A stretch of DNA of 19,748 nt from Thiomicrorhabdus sp. (GCA_015488565.1 WFNQ01000016.1:1-19748); one strand, 5' to 3'; numbered from the stretch's first letter, positions 7,600 to 16,448 are shown. Notes: generated from the letters alone by a model not told the origin. Program-made: numbers and translations.

Positions 7600-7613
7600 T
7601 GAACGGGCGTTCA
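7600..7613. promoter_or_regulatory. 14-bp palindrome upstream of the LuxR-type gene, possible operator
   Basis: TGAACG-GG-CGTTCA is a perfect inverted repeat 64 bp upstream of the regulator start, in the longest untranslated gap of the lapB-to-lapE part of the cluster. It could be an autoregulatory site. On the minus strand it is not followed by a T run, so it does not look like a terminator for lapC. Confidence 0.35.
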
Positions 7614-7665
7614 TTCGTACCTCGGTGCGTATTATATATAAAATATTTAGTATTATCATTTAATT

Positions 7666-9102
7666 TTATGACTCCCTTAATGCTTGATCTCTGGCCTTTA
7701 TAATGGGTTTTAATAAGTAGTCCAGTAGCGTGTGTTTTCCGACAATAATATCAACACTTGCTGTCATTCCTGGAAGTAAATAGAGAGGATTTTTTATACT
7801 GCCTAAATGGTTATCATTGGTTTTGATTCGAGCAATATAAAAGCTATTTCCCTCTTCATCGGTAATGGTATCGGCCGATATTTGAGTGACGATACCGTCA
7901 AGTCCGCCATAAATAGAGAAGTCATAGGCCGTAAATTTTACTTTTGCTGTTAACCCGTTGTAAATAAAACCGATATCTGCAGGCAGAATTTTGGTTTCAA
8001 GGACTAAGGTATCATTTTCAGGTACGATTTCAATGATGTCACTTCCGGGTTGAATCACGCCACCAATGGTATTAACAAAAATTTGTTTAATGGTACCGTC
8101 TACAGGAGATTTGATTTCGGTTCGAGTGACTCGATCTTCCAGTGCTGTTTTCGATTTTTCAAGCTGGCTGATCTCAGCAAGTACTTGATTGAGCTCTTCA
8201 TGCGCTTCGTTCATAAAACGTTCTTGTGACTCAATACGTTTTGAGCGAAATTCAGTGATAATTGACTGAAGCTTTGGTATTGAAAATTCAACCGATTTTA
8301 ACTTGGAATAGGCTTCATTTTCTTCCCTTTTAAGTTTGAGTAAGTCGACGTGTGAAGCAATGCCTTGGTTGACCAGTGGCTCTGTTAAGGACATTTCTTC
8401 TTGCAAAAGTTGACGTGTCCGTTTTAATTGAATGAGCTGGTTTTTTGCTTCACGGAGTTCGAGTTTTTTCTGTTCAATTTGTTCAACAATAATGGCATCA
8501 TTGGTTTTGTGCTGTCGGGCTCTTGCATTATATAAACGGTGTTCTCGATCATATAAGGATTGTATTCGGCTATCTTGGGCGATTTCATGGGGTTTAAAGG
8601 GCTTATTAAAGGCTTCAGCCTTGAGTCGTTGTGCGCGTGCTGTAAGTTGCGCCTCTTTGATTTCACTTTCATCAAATGAGCTTGAAAACTGAGTATTATC
8701 CAGCTTCATTAATATTTGGCCTTTTGTGACGTGTGCGCCTGTTTGCACAAAAATACCTTTAACGATGCCTCCTTCTAAGTTTTGAATCACTTGAATTTTG
8801 GTGGAAGGGACAACTTTTCCTTCGCCTCGTACAATTTTATCCAGTTCAGCGTAGTTTGCCCAAGTAATGAGCCAAATCACAACAAATAAAATAATCCATA
8901 CGAGCCATTGAGACCTTACTGTTGGCTTTTCAAGCGCAGCCTGACTTAGGCTGGACATAAAAGCGATATCTTGTTCAATAATTTTTTCTTTTTGTTTTGT
9001 TGTGTTTTGTTGTTCTGTTCTCAATGCAGCAGTCGCCAGCTCTTCAGCAGTATCTTTTTGAGAAGTCTCTTTAGAGATAGGTGAATTATTTGGTTTTGTC
9101 AT
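7666..9102 (-). CDS. lapC: HlyD-family membrane fusion protein of the Lap type I secretion system
   Basis: The 478-residue protein has a cytoplasmic N-terminal stretch of about 65 residues, one membrane helix (about 66-82, WLVWIILFVVIWLITWA) and a large periplasmic part. The first half of a lipoyl-like domain contains VIQNLEGGIVKGIFVQTGAHV (about 105-125), a long coiled coil covers about 145-325, and the second lipoyl half contains RTEIKSPVDGTIKQIFV (about 327-343). The C-terminal beta domain has PGMTASVDIIVGKHTLLDYL. This is the standard type I secretion adaptor layout. It joins the ABC transporter to the TolC-type channel. Its ATG overlaps the lapB stop by 4 bp (ATGA), so the two are probably translated together. 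Confidence 0.92.
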   Translation of the reverse strand: MTKPNNSPISKETSQKDTAEELATAALRTEQQNTTKQKEKIIEQDIAFMSSLSQAALEKPTVRSQWLVWIILFVVIWLITWANYAELDKIVRGEGKVVPSTKIQVIQNLEGGIVKGIFVQTGAHVTKGQILMKLDNTQFSSSFDESEIKEAQLTARAQRLKAEAFNKPFKPHEIAQDSRIQSLYDREHRLYNARARQHKTNDAIIVEQIEQKKLELREAKNQLIQLKRTRQLLQEEMSLTEPLVNQGIASHVDLLKLKREENEAYSKLKSVEFSIPKLQSIITEFRSKRIESQERFMNEAHEELNQVLAEISQLEKSKTALEDRVTRTEIKSPVDGTIKQIFVNTIGGVIQPGSDIIEIVPENDTLVLETKILPADIGFIYNGLTAKVKFTAYDFSIYGGLDGIVTQISADTITDEEGNSFYIARIKTNDNHLGSIKNPLYLLPGMTASVDIIVGKHTLLDYLLKPIIKARDQALRES

Positions 9103-11345
9103 GATGATTTCTTCTTGCTAATTTTCCCCGTTTTAAGGGCATCGAGTACGGTCTGCTTCGGGCCATCCGCAATCATTTTTCCATTATCCATCACCATAAG
9201 ACGATCTACTAACTGCAATAAACTCATCTTATGAGTCACGAGTAGTGTGGTGCTATTTAATGTCCCTTTTTTAAGTCGATCGATCATGATTTGTTCGGTT
9301 TTTGCATCCATCGCATTGGTGGGTTCATCAAAGAGATAGATGGGGGAGTCAAGTAGTAGTGCTCGAGCCACTGCAATACTTTGTCGCTGACCTCCTGATA
9401 ATGATTTTCCACCTTCATCTACTTTTAAGCTATAACCAGAAGGGTGCTGTTTGATAAAGTCATCCACCCCTGCAAGTTTTGCGGCATTGAGAATCGCACT
9501 GTCATCAATATAAGGGGCTTTATAAGAGATGTTGTCGCGTACATCGCCACTAAAGAGGGTGACATCTTGTGGAACATAGTTAATATTGCGTCTTAATTCA
9601 GCTGGATCGAGCTGTGAAATATCAATGCCATCAATTAAAATAGCCCCTTCATCGATTTGATAGAAGCCTAAAATGAGTTTTTCAATGGTGGATTTTCCTG
9701 AACCAATGCGCCCAATAATCGCGACTTTTTCGCCAGGATTTATGATAAAACTTACTTGATGGAGAGCTTGTTTCGTTTCTCCAGGGTAAGTAAAGCTTAC
9801 GTTGTTAAATTCAATTCGACCTTCAAAGCAGGGGTGTTGAATAAATCGTTTTTTGGCTGGTCTTTCAATCTCTTTTGCCATTAACTCATTTAACGAATCC
9901 AGTGCTGTTTTGGTTTGAGAGTAGGAGGTGGTTAAATTAGCAAACTGTCCCATGGGACCAATGGCTCTTTGGCTGAGCATGACGGTGGCAATCAGCCCAC
10001 CCATGGTTAAATCCCCTTTTGTTATGAAGTAGACACCTGCTAACACAATCACAACGGTACTAATTTGTTGCATAAACCCTGTCATTCTTCCAATGGAGCT
10101 TTGTAGCATTTTAGAGCGCAGACTGGCTTGGGCAATCTCTCCAATGGCTTGCTCCCACTTCCACTGAGAGCGCGCTTCGACACCAAGGGATTTTATCGTT
10201 TCCATGGCCGTAAGGGTTTCAATGAGCACCGCATTTTTTTGACTATTGGCTTGGTAAGTGGCTTCAATGCTACGCTGAATGGGTCCTTTTAATAAAATAC
10301 TGTAGAACATAATGATGATGATGATCGATAGAGGGACTAAAACAATCAGCCCAGCGATATAAAAAATAACCAGTAAAAAGATAATAGTAAAAGGCAGGTC
10401 TACTAGTGACGCAATGGTGCCGGAGGTAAAGAAATTTCGAATGCTGTCGAACTCTCGCAGTATATTTGCAAATGCCCCCACAGAGCCTGTACGGTTGGCC
10501 ATCGTTAAACCAAGAGTTTGTTCAAATATTTTACCTGACATAATGACATCACTTTTTTTACCAGCGACCTCTAAAAAATAGGAGCGCAAATACTTGAGCA
10601 AGACATCAAATAGATAAATAACACTGACCCCAATAGCGAGTACCCATAAAGACTCAATGGCATTGTTGGGTACGATGCGGTCATAGACATTCATGACAAA
10701 AAGAGGGGTGGCAAGTACAAAGATATTAATGACGATGGAGGCAATCAATACATCTCGGTAGATGGACTTTGAAGCCCATAGCGTACTCCAAAACCAGTGG
10801 CCCTCTTGAAATCCAAGTAAGTTTTCGGTCTTTTTTTCATGACGTATTTTGACAGTAAGATAAATGGTATAGCCAGTATAGTCCTCCTCCAGTTTTGCAA
10901 GATCAATCGTGATAGACCCCTCTTTGGCTTCTGGCAGAATAATTCTGGCTGTTCCCGCGTCTAAATCGAGGTGCTCTAAAATACAGGCTTGATTTTTCTT
11001 TAGCACCAGAATGCAAGGAAGCACTAAATTTGAAATATTTTGCAAAGGCCTTTCTTTAAAACTGGCAATTAAATTGGCACGTTCTGCGGCTCGCGTAAAT
11101 ATCTCTGGCGGGATGCAACCATTTTCAATTGGAAGACCTGCAATTAAGGCTTCTTTAGAGAAAGGCTGGCGATTTAATTTTGTGTAGATGACTAAACAGT
11201 CCAGTAGTGGGCTGTGAAGCTCTGCATGTAAGGGTTTTTGATTGAGTTCATCAAGACATACGTTTGCCGAGGAAGCATCGAAGTCCTTTTTAGTCGTTTG
11301 AGCTGTCGTGTTCTGAGTAAGAGATTCGTTTTGTATTGGTTTCAT
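9099..11345 (-). CDS. lapB: Type I secretion ABC transporter, LapB-like
   Basis: The 748-residue protein has three parts. Residues about 40-165 form a C39-peptidase-like domain; HSPLLDCLVIYTKL keeps a cysteine, but the expected catalytic histidine region (ILEHLDLDAGTARII) does not have the usual motif, so it should bind rather than cut substrate. Residues about 195-480 form the membrane domain with about six helices. Residues about 510-745 form the ATPase: Walker A GRIGSGKS (545-552), signature LSGGQ (649-653), Walker B IYLFDE and H-loop VTHK (H705). It exports a large RTX-type adhesin together with LapC and LapE. It begins 25 bp after lapD. The gene order supports the LapB assignment over a haemolysin transporter. 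Confidence 0.92.
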   Translation of the reverse strand: MKPIQNESLTQNTTAQTTKKDFDASSANVCLDELNQKPLHAELHSPLLDCLVIYTKLNRQPFSKEALIAGLPIENGCIPPEIFTRAAERANLIASFKERPLQNISNLVLPCILVLKKNQACILEHLDLDAGTARIILPEAKEGSITIDLAKLEEDYTGYTIYLTVKIRHEKKTENLLGFQEGHWFWSTLWASKSIYRDVLIASIVINIFVLATPLFVMNVYDRIVPNNAIESLWVLAIGVSVIYLFDVLLKYLRSYFLEVAGKKSDVIMSGKIFEQTLGLTMANRTGSVGAFANILREFDSIRNFFTSGTIASLVDLPFTIIFLLVIFYIAGLIVLVPLSIIIIIMFYSILLKGPIQRSIEATYQANSQKNAVLIETLTAMETIKSLGVEARSQWKWEQAIGEIAQASLRSKMLQSSIGRMTGFMQQISTVVIVLAGVYFITKGDLTMGGLIATVMLSQRAIGPMGQFANLTTSYSQTKTALDSLNELMAKEIERPAKKRFIQHPCFEGRIEFNNVSFTYPGETKQALHQVSFIINPGEKVAIIGRIGSGKSTIEKLILGFYQIDEGAILIDGIDISQLDPAELRRNINYVPQDVTLFSGDVRDNISYKAPYIDDSAILNAAKLAGVDDFIKQHPSGYSLKVDEGGKSLSGGQRQSIAVARALLLDSPIYLFDEPTNAMDAKTEQIMIDRLKKGTLNSTTLLVTHKMSLLQLVDRLMVMDNGKMIADGPKQTVLDALKTGKISKKKSS

Positions 11346-11370
11346 AGTGATTCATTTCGCCTAATGCGAA

Positions 11371-13323
11371 TTAAAGCTTTTCTTGGTGCGCTAAAGCAGA
11401 CGGGGCACCATAGTAGTAACCTTGGAAATATTTAACGCCTAAATGGGCAAACGATTTTTGCTGCTCTTGGTTTTCAATGGCCATTGCAACAACATTGATA
11501 TCTAACCCATTCGCCAGTTCACACAGGCTTGCAACATAATTTTTGGTTTGTTCATCTGTCGTGATGGTTTTACTAAATGAAGGGTCTAATTTTATGTAAT
11601 TTGGTCTTAGTTTTTGAAGATAGCTTATGTTGGTTAGGGCACTACCAAAATGATCAATTCCAAAGCCAACATCAAGTTGTTTTAATTCCTCAATGAGAGG
11701 CCAAGCGATTCCTTTTTCTTCAAGAATAAGTCTTTCAGTCAACTCAAGAGAGAGGCTAGTAATATGTGATTTTGATGTTGTTAAGGCCTTGATGAGCCAT
11801 TTTTTAAATAAAGGGTTCTCTAAAGCCGATTTTGATAGGTTAACCGAAATGGGGTGGTTTGAAGGCTGCTGTAAAAACTGTAAGACTTTTTGAATGACCA
11901 GCTTATCAATCTCTTCGATTCGGTTAAGTTGCTCAATTGCAGGCATAAAATAACCCGCAGAACGAACGATACCATCAAAATCGGTTAAACGAATTAATAC
12001 TTCTTGATCATGTACATCATGGTTATCATCATACGAATTTTGTTGGAATAGTAAAAAGCGCTCTTCAAAAAAAGCTTGATCCAGTTTTTTGTCCCATGCA
12101 AGGTGGGAAGCTTGGTTGTTTTTTTCGGTCTTATAGAAAAAGACTTGATTACGGCCAAGTTGATTGGCTTGGCTAATGGCAAAATCTAAGTTAGCCAGAA
12201 GCGTACTGCGAGTTTGTCCTGGTTCATAGCAAATATAAGCAATGGAAACGCAGGTTTGTGATGTTTCAATAGAGAGCTGTTTTAGGCTGGTTGGAATGTT
12301 TTCTGCAATAATCGTTGCTTGAGGTTTGATTTGCTTCGAGTCGGTATTTGGCAACACAGCGACTAATTCTGTTCCATTTAATCGTGCAAAAATGCTGTTA
12401 CGGTGATACAAGCTGGACTGCATCACATCAGCTAATGATTTTATAAATGAATCGCCAGTGATATAACCGAATTGCTCATTTAGCGCTTTAAGGTTGTGTA
12501 TCCGTAAAAGACAGATTGTGCCAGGAATAGAGTCCTCTGTTGGATCCAGTAAGCTGTCTAGGAGCATTTCAAAGTGGCGACGGTTATGAAGTTTTGTTAC
12601 TGAATCTTGAAAGGCCATTTTTTGTAATTTTTCAGCGGTATTGGCATCGCGTTCAAAAATCATTTTAAGTTTAGAGACCATGGCATTCATTGCAGAGACG
12701 ACCTCTCGGAATTCGGTGGTTTTTGGTAAGGTTTTTTGAATAAGGTACTCTTTTTTGACAATAGCTTGCGCTTGCTCTTCCATTTTTTTCAATGGAGAGA
12801 GCATGATTTTAAGCGCATAGATGATAATAATGATGGCTAAAAAGGCAGAAATGGTAAACCATGTAAGGATGGTTAAAGCCGATTTCCATAGTTCAATATA
12901 AGCATATCCGGTATGGCTGATGACCGTCAGTGTGCCAATAGGAATCCAGCCCGATTGAACTAATGCTTCTGCTTTCGGTGCCGAAAGCTCAATTGAGTGT
13001 ATAAAAAAATCGGGAACTTCATCCATCTCTTGTGTATTTTCTCTTTGATAAAGCAGTTTTCCTTCTGTGTTTTTTAGTGTGATGCTACGATAGTAACCTC
13101 GATCAAATACGGCATTAATCATGGTTTCCATGCTGGATAGATCGTTCGGGTCTTTAATTGAGCTTAGAGAGAGTCCTAGAGAGGTTGCCGTATCTTGCGC
13201 ATGAGAGCGTAGTTGTTCTTGCAGAAAGTTTTTGGTATTGCTTAGGTTTAAGCCAAACGTACCAATCAGTAGGATCATTAGCAATGAAGCAATAAAAAGT
13301 ACCATTTGTTTATTTAAACTCAT
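11371..13323 (-). CDS. lapD: LapD-like c-di-GMP receptor with degenerate GGDEF and EAL domains
   Basis: I choose the ATG at 13323 (MSLNKQMVLF), typical for LapD and preceded by AAAGGA; an upstream TTG at 13365 has no such support. The 650-residue product has a first membrane helix, a periplasmic domain holding SGWIPIGTLTVISHTGYAYI (the conserved GW region that contacts LapG), a second helix, a HAMP linker, a GGDEF domain and an EAL domain. The GGDEF site reads LNGTEL, and the EAL motif reads EVLIRL with DHFGSA in place of DDFGTG, so both activities should be lost while c-di-GMP binding remains. In known systems c-di-GMP-bound LapD sequesters LapG and the adhesin stays on the surface. The gene follows lapG closely. 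Confidence 0.92.
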   Translation of the reverse strand: MSLNKQMVLFIASLLMILLIGTFGLNLSNTKNFLQEQLRSHAQDTATSLGLSLSSIKDPNDLSSMETMINAVFDRGYYRSITLKNTEGKLLYQRENTQEMDEVPDFFIHSIELSAPKAEALVQSGWIPIGTLTVISHTGYAYIELWKSALTILTWFTISAFLAIIIIIYALKIMLSPLKKMEEQAQAIVKKEYLIQKTLPKTTEFREVVSAMNAMVSKLKMIFERDANTAEKLQKMAFQDSVTKLHNRRHFEMLLDSLLDPTEDSIPGTICLLRIHNLKALNEQFGYITGDSFIKSLADVMQSSLYHRNSIFARLNGTELVAVLPNTDSKQIKPQATIIAENIPTSLKQLSIETSQTCVSIAYICYEPGQTRSTLLANLDFAISQANQLGRNQVFFYKTEKNNQASHLAWDKKLDQAFFEERFLLFQQNSYDDNHDVHDQEVLIRLTDFDGIVRSAGYFMPAIEQLNRIEEIDKLVIQKVLQFLQQPSNHPISVNLSKSALENPLFKKWLIKALTTSKSHITSLSLELTERLILEEKGIAWPLIEELKQLDVGFGIDHFGSALTNISYLQKLRPNYIKLDPSFSKTITTDEQTKNYVASLCELANGLDINVVAMAIENQEQQKSFAHLGVKYFQGYYYGAPSALAHQEKL

Positions 13324-13367
13324 GATGTTTTGTCCTTTGGGGCGTTTATTCGCATTTAAATTCAATC

Positions 13368-14030
13368 TTACTGGATTTTAAGCCGTTCTAATAGATTATT
13401 CCAAGCTTTTAGTTTGCTGGTGCCACCGGAGACAGAGCGCCCTTTGCCACGTTGTTTGGCGAGCCAGAGTCCATCTCCGTTAAAACTGTAGACCGGTACT
13501 AAGTCATTGCGCTTGGTCGCCTTTAAAATGCGTTTATTAATGTTGTCTAAAACGAGCGGGATAGACTGTGGCGTTGTAAAGTAGGTTAATACCATATGTG
13601 CTTGGTTGAGTCGAATGGCTTTAACATAGGTAAGGTACAATTTTTTTTCTGAGACTCCAAGTGCTTTTAGGGTAAAGTATTTGGCGATGGTGTAGTCCTC
13701 ACAGTCCCCCGCATCGGTTGAGAGCATTTCAACGGGTGTCGCCCAGTAATCTTTTTGTTTCCAATGATCAATGTCATCAATAAAGCGTACTTCATTAAAA
13801 AAATCATTTACATTTTTGAGTTGTGTGGCTTCAGGTTGATTGATGTTGTCGTTGACCAGTTGTTGCCAAGCTTGCAGGCGACGCCCTGCAAATAAACCGT
13901 ATTTTTGTACGGCTTGTTGAATCTCTTGTTGTGATACGACCTGGGGGATGGCACTCGCAGTCGCCAAGTTCACCCCCCATGCGGGCATAAAACAAAAAAT
14001 AAGTATCTCTAATCCAAGCCATTTTTTCAT
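13368..14030 (-). CDS. lapG: LapG-like periplasmic cysteine protease (BTLCP family)
   Basis: The ATG at 14030 begins a signal peptide (MKKWLGLEILIFCFMPAWG, cut near TASA); longer frames begin with TTG. The 220-residue protein has the bacterial transglutaminase-like cysteine protease triad C110 (DAGDCEDYTIAKY), H145 (LNQAHMVLTYF) and D162 (PLVLDNIN). D109 and E111 next to the cysteine match the calcium-binding residues of LapG. DYWATPVEML upstream is also typical. The enzyme cuts the N-terminal retention module of the adhesin after a double-alanine motif, releasing it and allowing dispersal. It lies directly before lapD, its inhibitor. No clear ribosome binding site precedes the ATG (the upstream bases are ACCTCT), so initiation may be weak. 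Confidence 0.93.
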   Translation of the reverse strand: MKKWLGLEILIFCFMPAWGVNLATASAIPQVVSQQEIQQAVQKYGLFAGRRLQAWQQLVNDNINQPEATQLKNVNDFFNEVRFIDDIDHWKQKDYWATPVEMLSTDAGDCEDYTIAKYFTLKALGVSEKKLYLTYVKAIRLNQAHMVLTYFTTPQSIPLVLDNINKRILKATKRNDLVPVYSFNGDGLWLAKQRGKGRSVSGGTSKLKAWNNLLERLKIQ

Positions 14031-14126
14031 AGAGGTAAGCTTATATAGGCAGAGAGGTAAAAGCAATTGATACTCATTAAGTTTTGATTGAAAAAGCTAA
14101 TGTGTACCATTACTTAAATGAGATGG

Positions 14127-15050
14127 TTATTTTGGTATCATTTCAGTGGGGAGTATTAACATTGCATCACTCGGCAATTCATCTTGTTTAATTACTTTTA
14201 ACTCAATACGACGGTTAGTTTGGCGCCCCTCTTCCGTCGTATTATCTGCAATGGGGTAGCGCTCTCCATAGCCATTAATATAGACCTTAGGAGCAATATG
14301 CCCGAGCTCTTGAACAATAAACTCTTTCGCACTATTGGCTCTACGCCAAGAGAGACGAAGGTTGAGCGCTTCTGATGCGATACTATCGGTGTGTCCGGTA
14401 ATCAGAACCACCTCACCCTCTTTTAAGTTACTGAGCATGGCGGCATCTTTTCTTAAAATGGGTTTTTGACTCTCTTGAATATCATGCGAATAGGTTTCAA
14501 AAATAATATTGGTTAATACATGTTCATGTGGTTCACAACCATGTCGGTTTACCGTGCTATTTAGCGGGGTATCCAAGCACTCATCAACCGCATCATTTAC
14601 CTTATCATGATCGATGTCGACCATTTCACAGCCATGTGCATCTACGGTAACGCCTTTTGGCGTACCAGGGCATTTGTCTTTGCTGTCAGGAACGCCATCT
14701 GCATCCTCATCATTCTCACAGCCAAATTGGTTTACGACAACACCCAATGCGGTGTTTAAACATTGATCAATGCGATCAACCACACCATCTTTATCATTAT
14801 CAATTTCACAGCCATTTTGGTCAACAGGAACACCAAAAAGCGTATTTAAGCAGTGGTCATATTGGTCTTTTACGCCATCTTGATCGAGATCTTTGTAATA
14901 GGTTGTCGTGGTTTTTACATCGTAGCTGGTTAAGCTTTTTATGGCATGCGTTACAGGTTTGTCTTGAATGACCTCTTCAGCATAAGAGGGAATAGAAAGG
15001 CAGGCTGTAAATAAACTGCTGGTCACGAGGGCGATGTTAAATTTTTTCAT
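14127..15050 (-). CDS. OmpA-family outer membrane protein with four thrombospondin type 3-like repeats
   Basis: The 307-residue protein has a signal peptide (MKKFNIALVTSSLFTACLSI, cut after SYA). Four repeats of about 30 residues follow, at about 54-81, 84-111, 114-141 and 145-172. Each carries a DxDxDGVxDxxD-like calcium loop and a conserved cysteine pair (C67/C81, C97/C111, C127/C141, C158/C172). The third aspartate loop of the fourth repeat (DIDHDKVND) is degenerate. Residues about 178-290 are an OmpA C-terminal peptidoglycan-binding domain with TGHTDS, NLRLSWRRANSAKEFI and EGRQTNRRIEL. It probably anchors the outer membrane to the wall. An OmpA-family gene also occurs in the bpfA-type operon of Shewanella, which supports a role in the adhesin system. 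It is the first gene of the cluster. Confidence 0.9.
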   Translation of the reverse strand: MKKFNIALVTSSLFTACLSIPSYAEEVIQDKPVTHAIKSLTSYDVKTTTTYYKDLDQDGVKDQYDHCLNTLFGVPVDQNGCEIDNDKDGVVDRIDQCLNTALGVVVNQFGCENDEDADGVPDSKDKCPGTPKGVTVDAHGCEMVDIDHDKVNDAVDECLDTPLNSTVNRHGCEPHEHVLTNIIFETYSHDIQESQKPILRKDAAMLSNLKEGEVVLITGHTDSIASEALNLRLSWRRANSAKEFIVQELGHIAPKVYINGYGERYPIADNTTEEGRQTNRRIELKVIKQDELPSDAMLILPTEMIPK

Positions 15051-15117
15051 AAACGGCTCTAAGTTTTAGATGGCTTTTTAGTTGCTTTTAAAAAAATACA
15101 GTTTTTTAATTAGCGTA

Positions 15118-15145
15118 ATGATACACGTTTTTTTATTTTTGGTAA
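15118..15145 (-). promoter_or_regulatory. Possible promoter of the ompA-lap cluster
   Basis: In the 171-bp gap upstream of the ompA-type gene the minus strand has TTACCA (15145-15140), a 16-base spacer and TATCAT (15123-15118). The match to the sigma-70 consensus is moderate. Nothing else stands out in this AT-rich gap apart from the short repeat AACTA-TTT-TAGTT near 15183. Confidence 0.3.
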
Positions 15146-15221
15146 GGAATACTACTCAATTTGTTTGAAAAATGATGTTTTAACTATTTTAGTTCATATC
15201 TTTTATGCTGTTTAAGTGAGA

Positions 15222-16448
15222 TCAGAGTGTTTGTTCGAGTGCTTTTAAAAGCTGCTGATCTGTTAATACCACAGGATTTCCTAGCATACTACCACTGCGG
15301 CAGTTTTCAATGAGTTTATTTAGGTTGCAGGAAGAGAGCCCGTATTGTGCTAAGCCGTTGGGTGCATATTGCTGGCTCAGTTTGTATAGGTCTTGAGTCA
15401 GGTTTGTTAATATCGAGTCGGGGTCTTGTGTTTGGTTTGGATGGATAAGTAGGCCTATTTGTTGATATTTTTCTAAGTATTTATTGGCCAGTTCTGGTGG
15501 CTTTAAGCGTAACGTATCAATATTCAGTTGTGTAATTGGAGCGAGTAATTTTGCACAGACGAGGCCATGAGGTGCTTTAAAATAGGCGCCAATGGGGCCT
15601 GCTAGACCATGCACCGCTCCCAGACCTGCATTGGCTAAAGTGATGCCTGATAATGAAGCCGCGAGCATTAGATTGCTATACCCTTCTTGTTGAAGGGCTT
15701 CGTTAGAATGGTTAATTTTTTCAAAGGCGCCTTGAAAGAGCGTCATACCTTGCCATGCCAATGCGTCGGTCATGGGATTGCTTTTTAGCGTGGTATACGA
15801 CTCTAGGAGCTGGGTAAAGGCGTCCATTCCGGTGGCATAAAGCGTTTCTTTCGGGCATGTTTTAAGTAACTCTGGGTCGAGCCAAACGTGTTTTGCGAGT
15901 AGCTTTTCGTCTCGAAATGATTTTTTAAACTGCCCTAGTCTAGATAAAACGGCATTTTTAGTCGTCTCACTGCCTGTTCCCGCGGTGGTCGGAACGGCGA
16001 TAAATGGACAGGTATCTACTTCAAATGGTTTGCCTAGTCCAACGCCTTCTAAATAATCCATTACGGATGTTTGACTGGGAATGAGTCCAGCAATGGCTTT
16101 TGCCGCATCCAGCACACTGCCACCGCCGAGTCCGATGACCGCTTGGGTGTTTGGATCACATTGTTGTACGATATCGTCTACCTGTTCCGGGGAGGGTTCA
16201 CCAGAGATAATAAAGTGCTGTAATGTGATTTTTCGGTCATGCAACTGGTTCAGTAACTCATGGCCAAAAAAACCTGAGTTTGCCAAGGTTTTTCCAGTGA
16301 TAATGACCAGTTTGTTTGGGAAGTGTTGACTTAAAAATGCAATAAGTTGCTGACGAATGCCCCAGCCAAAATGAATGGCCGGCATCGGTGCAAATTCAAA
16401 AGGTTGGATGTGGTTGAGTGATGTAGGCATAGTAAATAATCGATCCAT
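15222..16448 (-). CDS. Iron-containing (group III) alcohol dehydrogenase
   Basis: The 408-residue protein has the NAD-binding motif GLGGGSVLDAAKA (107-119), the conserved PTTAGTGSETT (153-163) and the metal-site region. Metal ligands expected from FucO-type enzymes are D209 and H280 and H294 (GLGAVHGLAGP, KAPHGLV). The fourth ligand is Q213 where FucO has histidine (MDAFTQLLE). That change occurs in part of the family and may alter the metal. The substrate cannot be predicted. It would oxidise an alcohol or reduce an aldehyde with NAD(P). The ATG overlaps the rep stop by one base (TAATG), so it is likely cotranscribed with rep, although no functional link is evident. Confidence 0.88.
   Translation of the reverse strand: MDRLFTMPTSLNHIQPFEFAPMPAIHFGWGIRQQLIAFLSQHFPNKLVIITGKTLANSGFFGHELLNQLHDRKITLQHFIISGEPSPEQVDDIVQQCDPNTQAVIGLGGGSVLDAAKAIAGLIPSQTSVMDYLEGVGLGKPFEVDTCPFIAVPTTAGTGSETTKNAVLSRLGQFKKSFRDEKLLAKHVWLDPELLKTCPKETLYATGMDAFTQLLESYTTLKSNPMTDALAWQGMTLFQGAFEKINHSNEALQQEGYSNLMLAASLSGITLANAGLGAVHGLAGPIGAYFKAPHGLVCAKLLAPITQLNIDTLRLKPPELANKYLEKYQQIGLLIHPNQTQDPDSILTNLTQDLYKLSQQYAPNGLAQYGLSSCNLNKLIENCRSGSMLGNPVVLTDQQLLKALEQTL

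Noticed and set aside
7651..7667. A 17-base exact match (TATTATCATTTAATTTT) to the outermost transposon-end repeat (4287-4303), at the end of lapC.
   Set aside because: It covers only the AT-rich part and lacks the GTAG core. Part of it is the end of the lapC reading frame, and no second element or boundary is visible there. Chance is the simpler reading.
13324..13365. A TTG-started extension of lapD by 14 residues.
   Set aside because: It has no ribosome binding site, and the ATG at 13323 matches the usual LapD start.
14031..14066. A TTG-started extension of lapG.
   Set aside because: The ATG at 14030 starts a standard signal peptide; the extension would put extra residues before it.
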